DNA of 64,000 nt from Moesziomyces globuligerus (lineage: Eukaryota; Basidiomycota; Ustilaginomycetes; Ustilaginales; Ustilaginaceae): the NCBI GenBank assembly GCA_030849465.1, contig JARVLF010000016.1, positions 558,001 to 622,000 on the forward strand, read 5' to 3'. Positions 56,657-64,000 of this stretch are shown in pieces (the stretch's first letter is position 1; every line of letters begins with the position of its first letter). Under the pieces are notes generated by a model, which was not told where the DNA came from, searched no databases, and was given only the letters and a program-made list of their open reading frames with translations. Position numbers and translations under genes: made by a program.

Positions 56657-58270
56657 ATGGCTGCCCGTCGCCCTTGCGCAAGACTTGCTCAAAACCTTCT
56701 TAGGAACGCTTCACTTCCCGTCGCTCGAGCCCACGCTTCCATCTCTACCGCCACCGTCCCCCGCACCTTTGCCACTTCCGCTACCAAGATGTCCGTCGCC
56801 GTCCCCACCGACTTCGTAAGTGACCCTCCCGCCCCCCGTCATCACGCCGAGCGACGTATCCACTGACCAGCGCCTCATCATGCTCGTCTCCTACAGAACA
56901 AGGTCCTGTACCAGTCCCTCGCTGAGGCTGACCCGGAGGTGCAGCAGATCATCGAGAATGAGACCTACCGTCAGTTCTCTGGTCTCGAGCTGATCGCTTC
57001 CGAGAACCTCACCTCGCTCGCCACCATGGAGGCCAACGGCTCCATCCTCACCAACAAGTACTCCGAGGGTCTCCCCGGCGCCCGCTACTACGGCGGCAAC
57101 GAGTACATCGACCAGCTCGAGATCCTCTGCCAGCAGCGTGCCCTCAAGGCCTTCAACCTCGACCCCAAGATCTGGGGCGTCAACGTCCAGCCTTACTCGG
57201 GCTCCACCGCCAACTTTGCCACCTTCACCGCTCTCCTCCAGCCCCAGGACCGCATCATGGGTCTCGGCCTCCCCTCCGGCGGTCACCTCACCCACGGCTA
57301 CTACACCGCCAAGAAGAAGATCTCGGCCTCGTCCATCTACTTCCAGTCCTTCCCTTACAACGTCGACCCCGCCACCGGCTACATCAACTACGACGAGCTC
57401 AAGAAGAACGCCGACCTCTTCAAGCCTCGCATGGTCATCTGCGGTGGCTCCGCCTACCCGCGCGACTGGGACTACGCCAAGCTCGCCGAGGTCGCCAAGA
57501 CCCAGTCCGCCTACCTCATGGCCGACATTGCCCACATCTCCGGTCTCGTTGCCGCCCAGGTCCAGAACAACCCCTTCGAGTACTGCGACATTGTCACCAC
57601 CACCACCCACAAGACCCTCCGTGGTCCCCGTGCCGGTCTCATCTTCTTCCGCAAGGACCGCGACGCCGAGATCGAGGGCCGCGTCAACGCCGCCGTCTTC
57701 CCCGCCTGCCAGGGTGGCCCCCACAACAACACCATCGCCGGTATCGCCGTCGCCCTCAAGCAGGCCGCCGACCCCGCCTTCAAGCAGTACGCCACCCAGG
57801 TCATCAAGAACTCGCAGGCCATCGCCAAGGTGCTCTCGGCCAAGGGCTACAAGCTCCAGACCGACGGCTCGGAGAACCACCTCATCCTCTGGGACCTCCG
57901 CCCGCTCGGCCTCACCGGCTCCAAGGTCGAGAACATCTGCGACCTCGCCCACATCACGCTCAACAAGAACGCCGTCAGCGGCGACACCTCGGCGCTCGTG
58001 CCCGGCGGTGTGCGCATCGGCACCGGCGCGCTCACCTCGCGCTCCATGGGCGAGAAGGACATGGAGAAGGTCGCCGAGTTCCTCGACCGCGTCGTCCAGA
58101 TCTCGCTCGAGATCCAGAAGACCTCGGGCAAGAAGCTCGTCGACTTTATGAACGCCGCCCGCCAGTCGGACGCCGTCAAGCAGCTCAACCAGGACGTCGA
58201 GGCTTTCGCCACCAGCTTCCCCCTGCCCGGTGTTCCCGACACCTCGGTCATCAAGAAGCCCTCGCACTAA
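56657..58270 (+). CDS. SHM1: Serine hydroxymethyltransferase, probably dual mitochondrial/cytosolic, 510 aa
   Basis: Exons 56657-56815 and 56897-58270 (intron 81 bases, gtaagt...tacag, phase 0). Residues 1-44 form a mitochondrial presequence ([20 protein letters not shown], then [17 protein letters not shown]). Met45 (MSVAVPTDF) is where cytosolic SHMTs start. Family motifs: [47 protein letters not shown], the PLP lysine K292 in [34 protein letters not shown] and [16 protein letters not shown]. It interconverts serine plus tetrahydrofolate with glycine plus methylene-tetrahydrofolate. Very strong codon bias indicates high expression. Which yeast paralogue (SHM1 or SHM2) it matches cannot be told by eye. 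Confidence 0.95.
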
Positions 58271-58830
58271 GCGCCTCGCTGCGCCTACGCACGCACTCTT
58301 CTGCATCGCCAACCCGCCTTTCCATTTCTTAGCCACGAGTACACTTCAACCTGTGCATGATTCCCGCTCCCGTCTGTCCCCCTTTTCTTGGCGCAGGTCA
58401 CTTCTTCGTTTGACAGCCTTGCGTGGGAGGATGGCGTCGAGCATCTTTTTTTCTCGACTCTTTTGTTTCGTCCCTGTGCTCTCCTCGTCCATCGTCTCCC
58501 AGATCATCAAAGTTTCCTCTCTTTTCCTATGTACAATCAGTCCAAATATCATCAGCAGCAGCCTCGCAATCTCATTCAACCGAAGCGGGGTCAAGATTTC
58601 TCCCCTCCTAACAAAGACACCTTGCCTGTCGTCGAGTGAGACTTGTGCCTTTGCAGGGATCAGTCGTGAATTTCATCCCTCGGACGTCGATGGTGCCGAC
58701 GTTTCGAAGCTCTGTGTAGGCTCGAGGGTGCCACTCCGAGCACTCTCGCAAACACAGACTGTGCACAACCGAATCTCACGGGGTAGGCCAAGTGCATAAA
58801 GTGAGGGTATTATTGCTTCTGTGGGGCGCG
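58271..58830. other. Intergenic between convergent SHMT and GCP3 genes
   Basis: 560 bases, T-rich in the first half (SHMT 3' UTR); no gene. Confidence 0.5.
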
Positions 58831-61800
58831 TCAGGATGTAGCCACGGCAGATGACGGGGTGGCTTCCTTCTTGCGTGTGAGCGAAGCCGAGACGTAAGCG
58901 GCTGCAGGTCGATGTGGCGTGACCTCGTAGCGACCGTTGAAGTTGAGCCTTACCGCCAGATCGCGTACGGTGAGATTCGCATGCTTCTCGAGCGCACCGA
59001 CGATCAAGACCATGCGCTCGTGGAACGCGGACGACGCCTCGCTGAGCCGCTTTGCGATCCGAGTCACCTCGACCGGATCACACGGTGCCAGCATCGAGCC
59101 CGCGGCCGACGCTGCGCTCGCAGCCAAGGGTCGAGACCGTGCACCGCGCTCTGTAATCGGCCGTGCTGTACCCTGCTCCATTTCGACGCGCGCGAGCTCG
59201 CGCGTGCTGAGATGCGCCAGATCATCCGCGGCCACCGTAAAAGTGAGGATGCTCTCAAACTGCGCACGCAGCTCTCCCGCCAGGTAATCCTGCGAGCCTC
59301 GCTTGCCACCTCGCAGCAACACCTTGCCGATCAGAGCGTTGAGGTAGGCGCGATGGCTCTCGATCAGCTCGTCCAGATCGCCCTGCCGGCGCGAGAAGAA
59401 GTGCAGCAGGTCGTTCCACGAGTATTCGATCACCTCGAGCTGCGCGAACCCTTGCATCTGTCGGATGAAGTGCACCATCTCGGAGAGCATGAGCATGGTG
59501 CGCTGCGACTCGCGCCGCAGATCCGCCACCACCGCACCGCCCGCGCTGCGCTTGATCCGGCAGAGCGTCGTGCCCGTCTCGTGCAGCCGGAGCCAGCTCG
59601 TGTTGAGCGCCAGCTCCACGCGCTTGATCTTCCACAGATGCGTAAAGATCGTCTGGTATCCGACCATCGCCTGGTTGTCCAGCACCGTGTTGACCGGCGA
59701 GTCCAGCTTGTACTCGAGCGTAAACGTATCCCATCCCGTGTCGCCCGTGCTGAACTCGAGGATGCGAGCGTCGAGGCGACGCAGGATCTCGGCATCGTCG
59801 TGCTGCGCGTTGGACCCGCGGATCGCCGTCTCGAGCGAGGCGGTCAGGTTGTGCCTGAAGAGCGAGTTGGCCGGCCGGCTCAGACTCGGTCCGAGCGACG
59901 CCATGAGCAGATCCACAAAGTCGCCGCGCGCCAGCATCAGATAGTCCTTGAGCGCGCGCAGGTGGTCGAGCAGCCGGAAGCGGTCCAGGAAGATGTCCAA
60001 GAGCCGTTTGCTCGCCGAGGTGAATGCACGCTCGATCGTGCTCTCCAGTCCAGCCAGATCCGTGTACCGCAGCACGCTCGCTGCGCCGGACGCCGTATGC
60101 CGCGTAGCCACCCAGTCGCCGTCACCGCAGCTCTGGCGGATAAAGTTGAGACTCTTGCCCGTCGAAAAGATCTTGCGTCCGAACGACTCCTGCAGGAAGC
60201 TCGGCAGCATGTCCTTGCGGAAGACAAACTTGTTCTGCCACAGCGACGCCGCGTCGCCGTCCAGGTCGCTGAAGCTCGGCAGATCGCCCTCGACCGCACC
60301 CGCGTTCGATCGACCCTGCCCCGCCGCGCGCGGATCATCGTTCAGCTCGACAAAGAACTCGCGGAACGGATCCTGCAGCTCGCCTTCGTAGATCCACAGC
60401 GAGAGCGAGTGGAAGAACGGCTTCGAAACCTCGTCCAGCAGGCTCGAGGTGAAGCGCCGGATGAAAGGATCGCCGTTGAACGTGTAGGAGTGGATCAGCG
60501 ATACGAGCGAGCCGCCGTGCGCATCCTGGCAGCTCTCGATGATGGTGCTCATCAGACGGAAGCGCAACGTCATCTCCTCGGTCCACAGCGACAGGCGTTT
60601 GAGCGTGACGTAGGTCGTCGCCGTGCTCGGAGCGTTTGCATCCAGGCTTGCTTGTTCTGCCTGTACGGTCTCGGACGCTTGGGGGCCCATCTGCGCCTCC
60701 AGGCTGGCGACCAGCCGATAGAAGCCGGTGAGCTCGTTGGAGATAAAGTGGCAGAGGCTCTGCATGATGAGCCCCGATGCAGGCATCGAGCTCCTCTCTT
60801 GAGAGAAGCCGGAGACCCTCTTGTACAGCTGGCCCAACTCTGCGAGACGATGAAGGATCCGTTTGGTCGGCGCGTTGATGTAGCCGGCTTCGCCCTCGTT
60901 GAACACGACGCGCACCACTTTGGTGGGTCCGGCCGCTTCGGCCTCTGCGCTGGTACCAGCCGCCGCCTCGTACTGAAATTCCTCCTGGAAGCGCACATGA
61001 CGACCGTTGATGCCTTGCATCAGGAAGATGACATCGTGCAGCAGCTCGTCTTCGGGGATTTGCTTGCGACCCGTGCGCTGCCGCAGATTCGCCAGCAGCT
61101 GGGCTTTCGAGAGCGAGTGCGCGCTCTCCGTAAGATCGGACATGGAGATGAGCTGATTCTTGCCCTGTGCGTCCACGGGTCGCAGGTCACTCGGCGCGTG
61201 TGCCGATGTTTCTCGGCTCGTCCTGGGAGCTGTCGGTCTGGGCTCGGCGTGGGCGGGCCGGCTGTCGACCGCTGGTGCTGGAGCGCGTCGTTGAGCTGCG
61301 TCGGTGCGTTCAGTGGTAGGTGCGCTGGTAGCAGGGGTGTCTGCGATCGTGTAGGGCGTCGCCCGCATCTCCGATTCACGTCTGTTGCCGTTGGCCGAGA
61401 CGGCGCGGGAGGCAGTGCGCGAGGCTGGAGTTGCCGAGGCTCCGGCATCCGACGACGTGAATGCAAGTGCGTCCATCAGCTCCAGCATGCCGCGGAAGTT
61501 CCTCAGCTGGTTCGGCTCGGCCGGATCCGAGAGTCGCGCGACGATGTTGGAGAAGCGATTGGCAGACTCGTAGCCTCCGTCTGCCGACAGCCGGGTGATT
61601 TTGCGCCGCAAGGAATCGATCACCATGCCCTGGTCGAGCCGACGCGCCGACGACGATGCCTCGGCTCGCAGCTCGATGATGTCGTAGCCCATGTCGTCCA
61701 GTGCATCCTTGAGCTCTTTGCGGGCTCGTCGTTCCTCCTTGGTCTCGTCGCGCTTCTTGCGCGTGGCCGGAACGAAGCTGCGCGTGAGGTTGCCAAGCAG

Positions 61801-61896
61801 CCTGTACATTTCTTGTACGATATCTGCATCGTCGACGGGCTGTTCTGCGGCTGCCGGACCCATTGTTCCCTTGGTCCTCTGAGAAGACGAGGCCAT
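58831..61896 (-). CDS. ALP6: Gamma-tubulin complex component 3 (Spc98/Alp6-like), 1021 aa
   Basis: Intronless; ATG at 61896. Residues 1-280 are mostly helical and disordered. The GRIP1-like part begins LLHDVIFLMQGINGRHVRF (about residues 285-303), a block I recall in GCP3/Spc98 rather than GCP2. It continues with LHRLAELGQLYKRV, GLIMQSLCHFISNELTGFYRL, LKRLSLWTEEMTLRFRLM, HSYTFNGDPFIRRFTS, WIYEGELQDPFREFFVE, FRKDMLPSFL and GKSLNFIRQSCGD. The GRIP2 half ends with EVIEYSWNDLLHFFSRRQGD and RLNFNGRYEV. The protein would sit with gamma-tubulin and GCP2 in the microtubule nucleator at spindle pole bodies. The 997-codon plus-strand frame covering it is a shadow. Confidence 0.9.
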   Translation of the reverse strand: MASSSQRTKGTMGPAAAEQPVDDADIVQEMYRLLGNLTRSFVPATRKKRDETKEERRARKELKDALDDMGYDIIELRAEASSSARRLDQGMVIDSLRRKITRLSADGGYESANRFSNIVARLSDPAEPNQLRNFRGMLELMDALAFTSSDAGASATPASRTASRAVSANGNRRESEMRATPYTIADTPATSAPTTERTDAAQRRAPAPAVDSRPAHAEPRPTAPRTSRETSAHAPSDLRPVDAQGKNQLISMSDLTESAHSLSKAQLLANLRQRTGRKQIPEDELLHDVIFLMQGINGRHVRFQEEFQYEAAAGTSAEAEAAGPTKVVRVVFNEGEAGYINAPTKRILHRLAELGQLYKRVSGFSQERSSMPASGLIMQSLCHFISNELTGFYRLVASLEAQMGPQASETVQAEQASLDANAPSTATTYVTLKRLSLWTEEMTLRFRLMSTIIESCQDAHGGSLVSLIHSYTFNGDPFIRRFTSSLLDEVSKPFFHSLSLWIYEGELQDPFREFFVELNDDPRAAGQGRSNAGAVEGDLPSFSDLDGDAASLWQNKFVFRKDMLPSFLQESFGRKIFSTGKSLNFIRQSCGDGDWVATRHTASGAASVLRYTDLAGLESTIERAFTSASKRLLDIFLDRFRLLDHLRALKDYLMLARGDFVDLLMASLGPSLSRPANSLFRHNLTASLETAIRGSNAQHDDAEILRRLDARILEFSTGDTGWDTFTLEYKLDSPVNTVLDNQAMVGYQTIFTHLWKIKRVELALNTSWLRLHETGTTLCRIKRSAGGAVVADLRRESQRTMLMLSEMVHFIRQMQGFAQLEVIEYSWNDLLHFFSRRQGDLDELIESHRAYLNALIGKVLLRGGKRGSQDYLAGELRAQFESILTFTVAADDLAHLSTRELARVEMEQGTARPITERGARSRPLAASAASAAGSMLAPCDPVEVTRIAKRLSEASSAFHERMVLIVGALEKHANLTVRDLAVRLNFNGRYEVTPHRPAAAYVSASLTRKKEATPSSAVATS

Positions 61897-62371
61897 CCTG
61901 GATGATGCGGTGTCGATACGGAATCACGGGCTGAGGTCGTGCTCAGCCGACAGGTATGAAGGTTGGCTCGGAGCGATCAGACACGATCCCTCAAGACCGT
62001 CTGAGATACTTCCGCTGGATCTGTCTTTGTGGGTGGATGGATCGTGATGGCGGGTGCGCGTGGATAGGAAGGGGAGATGGTAGGCACGTCCAACAGGCGG
62101 CGAGGCGTGTCACTTTCAAAAGTAGCATCGGCATCAGCGCTCGAGCAGCACGCGTCGCGCGCCTCATTAAAACAAATTGTCTGTGAAGACGGTCCAACAT
62201 CGAGGCTGTCATATCGACTTAACAGTGAATCAACATGGCGTTGCTCCGACTGCCGGACCGGAACCTTCGCTTTGACCCATGCAGAGAGGGGCTTATCATA
62301 CTTGGTACACATGCCGTAGGTCAGAGGATGCAGATTAAGCTTGTCCTATTCGAAGGGATGACGAGTTGGTG
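61897..62371. other. GCP3 promoter and 3' region of the Cys-rich membrane protein
   Basis: 475 bases, no gene. Both neighbours are on the minus strand. Confidence 0.45.
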
Positions 62372-62484
62372 TCAGTCTAGGTTAGAGAGGTCCAACACGC
62401 CAAGGGTATCTTGAGCGAAGTCACGTGTGAGAAGTGCTAGGCCTGCATTGGGAGTGGCAAGGAGAAGGGCAGCGAATGCGGGCG

Positions 62485-63255
62485 TCATTGGGACATGTTC
62501 TGTAGAACGGCTCGGACTCTGCGTCCGTTGAAGTGCGCTCGAGGCGGAACTTACCATGGTCTGAATGGCAGCGCAGGCGAGGGCGGCGATCACAGCGACT
62601 GGCCAGCGCCATGTGGTGCGAGACGAGCCTGGCGCTGCGGAGGAGGTGGCTTGCTGTACGGTTCGACTTGTGTCCGGACCGTTCCGATTGCAGACGCCGT
62701 AAGGCACAGGCGTAGTCGAAGAGCAATGCGACTCCGTCACGTACTGGTAGCACGAGAACACTGTGAGAGAGCAACGAGGAGAATTGCGTCAGTGATGCCG
62801 AGCAGTCAGCGGCCGCTTTGGAGGGTGGCCAATACGATCCGAGCGTCGCGGAACTCACTGTCGGCGTAGTTCGAGGTGGCGCAGATGGGATGGTCGAGCG
62901 CCATAGCCTGCGCATCGGGCACGCCTACGGCCTGGAAGGTTGCGTTGTAGATGCCTCCTACTGCAGCGCAGCAGTAGTCGGTGACGTCAGCAAAGTAGGA
63001 CGTGCAAGAGCCGTCTGGTGTTTCTGGTGTGATGGTCATCGCCTCCTCCCTGGTGCAGGTGCCGTTGAAGTCACCGCGCTCGTTCATCATCGGCGAGATG
63101 CGGAGTACCTGGTAGCCGGACGAGGATCCGCTGGAGGCAGATGCCGACGAGGACGCTGAAGGGATGCCTCGTTCGAGAATACGCCAGACAGGGCCGGAGG
63201 ACGACAGCGGAGCGGCGCTGAGGCCGGCTCGCTGAGTGAGCGCGCTTGGTGCCAT
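62485..63255 (-). CDS. Cys-rich single-pass membrane protein, unknown family, about 205 aa
   Basis: Complement of exons 62859-63255, 62555-62760 and 62485-62499 (introns gtgagt...cacag of 98 bases and gtaagt...tacag of 55 bases). The first splice joins SNYAD to MFSCYQYVTESHC and creates an ectodomain with eight cysteines, including a CC pair (residues 95-96) and an N-glycosylation sequon (YNAT). A short membrane segment (WPVAVIAALACAAIQTM) is followed by only NMSQ. If the second intron is not removed, the frame stays open to 62372 and adds about 45 residues. No signal peptide precedes the ectodomain in the visible first exon; an upstream exon in 63256-64000 may encode it. Not recognised; could be a surface sensor or adhesion protein, which is inference. 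Confidence 0.5.
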
Positions 63256-64000
63256 ATCTACCGGTCGATTTGGGGTGGATCGTCACGGCGTGCCGGACTG
63301 CAGTTGCGGACGGAGAATGTCTGGTGTCGGTGCTAGCTTTGGGAGGCCCGCGGATTAGGCAAGACAGGGGAAAGCGCTCATTTCCAAGTGGATGATTTCG
63401 AGTGTTCCGTGGCGTAGGCGGCAACGAGCCTGCTAGAGATACGCTGCCAGCTGGTGCAGAGGGCCGCTGGTACGGCTCGCCCGGCGATGATGCTGCGTTG
63501 GCGGTCTCGTTGGGGTCTCCAAGAGGGATCGGATGGCGCGATCGAGGGCGGTATGGTCGTGGATGGTGGTAGTGAACAACGAACGGGAGCGTTCGAGCCG
63601 TCGGAAGGTCAGCGCAGCAGCAGACAGGCTCGCAATGGCAAGTGTGGGATGCTGTCGGTCACGTATGGGAAGAGCAAGTGGGTCTGGGATGGGCACGAAA
63701 CACACACAGCTGCATGGGAAGCCCAGGGTGGGTGTGACTGCACGCCTCAGGCCCGCCTCAGGCGGAGTGTGGACAAAATTGAGGTGCATGTGCGCCTGTG
63801 GAGCTGTGGGCAGCCTAGCTTTGGCTTGGCTTGCACATCAGCGTTACGATGCTGCGCCTGCCAAGCCCGAGGCCGGCGTGGGTTGGCCAAGAAATTGCAA
63901 ATGCAGCTGCATGCGCCAGATGGTCTTGGCGAATACAAGGCGGCCTTACTTTTGGCGAGCGCGTTTGTATCGCTCTCATTCTTGGCGCATGAGGCCAAGA
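63256..64000. other. Upstream region of the Cys-rich membrane protein, window end
   Basis: 745 bases. Minus-strand frames at 63433-63789 and 63747-63998 might hold a missing 5' exon (one contains LAIASLSAAALTF, signal-like) but none is clear. Confidence 0.35.

Noticed and set aside
58912..61905. 997-codon plus-strand frame over GCP3
   Set aside because: Arg/His-rich, no domain; caused by strong third-position GC in the real minus-strand gene.
62519..62554. 36-base alternative intron giving a longer tail in the Cys-rich membrane protein
   Set aside because: Too short for a spliceosomal intron; the 55-base choice is preferred.

Overview
The window looks like nuclear DNA of a basidiomycete smut fungus (Ustilaginomycotina, probably Ustilaginaceae). 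It has compact, GC-rich, codon-biased genes with few short GT-AG introns, short spacers and frequent divergent or convergent pairs. Protein families point the same way: a Ty3/gypsy retroelement, an HDEL-ending BiP, a fungal Dcp2, a 'macrofage activating glycoprotein' type secreted protein and a carotenoid oxygenase. The assignment rests on gene content and style only; no alignment could be run. Exon limits were worked out by hand from splice consensus, reading phase and family ends.

Layout. 1-2.9 kb: the 3' part of a Ty3/gypsy element (RNase H, integrase with DD35E, GPY/F module), then an unexpected antisense ORF with a perfect Zn2Cys6-type cysteine pattern, then a polypurine tract and the start of a probable 3' LTR. 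4.5-20 kb: dense housekeeping genes: a GRGGAGN-repeat (DUF3602/Par32-like) protein, myosin essential light chain (-), ATP synthase subunit g, an LRR protein (-), S1/P1 nuclease, nucleoside hydrolase (-), a U1-type zinc-finger splicing factor, BiP/Kar2, an ankyrin protein (-) and Elf1. 20-25.8 kb: gene-poor, holding one GPI-anchored wall protein (-). 25.8-46.3 kb: ERCC6L2-like Snf2 ATPase, carotenoid oxygenase, makorin-type RING protein (-), DUF427 protein, Dcp2, Nog2, a Sir2-family deacetylase, a mitochondrial P-loop protein (-) and cystathionine gamma-lyase (-). 46.3-49.1 kb: gene-poor. 49.2-64 kb: secreted glycoprotein, Ppx1-like phosphatase, VTT/DedA membrane protein (-), serine hydroxymethyltransferase, gamma-tubulin complex protein 3 (-) and a Cys-rich single-pass membrane protein (-).

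These are mostly unrelated core genes, not a pathway cluster. The most unusual object is the retroelement with a DNA-binding-type ORF in antisense, beginning only 15 bases from the LTR edge. Other points of interest are a phase-compatible junction between DUF427 and Dcp2 (Dcp2 has no own start codon in its main exon), seven helical leucine motifs in the Dcp2 tail, a probable dual-start mitochondrial/cytosolic SHMT, a leader intron in BiP, an exopolyphosphatase with an N-terminal secretory-type segment, and a secreted glycoprotein with two C-terminal Kex2-type sites.
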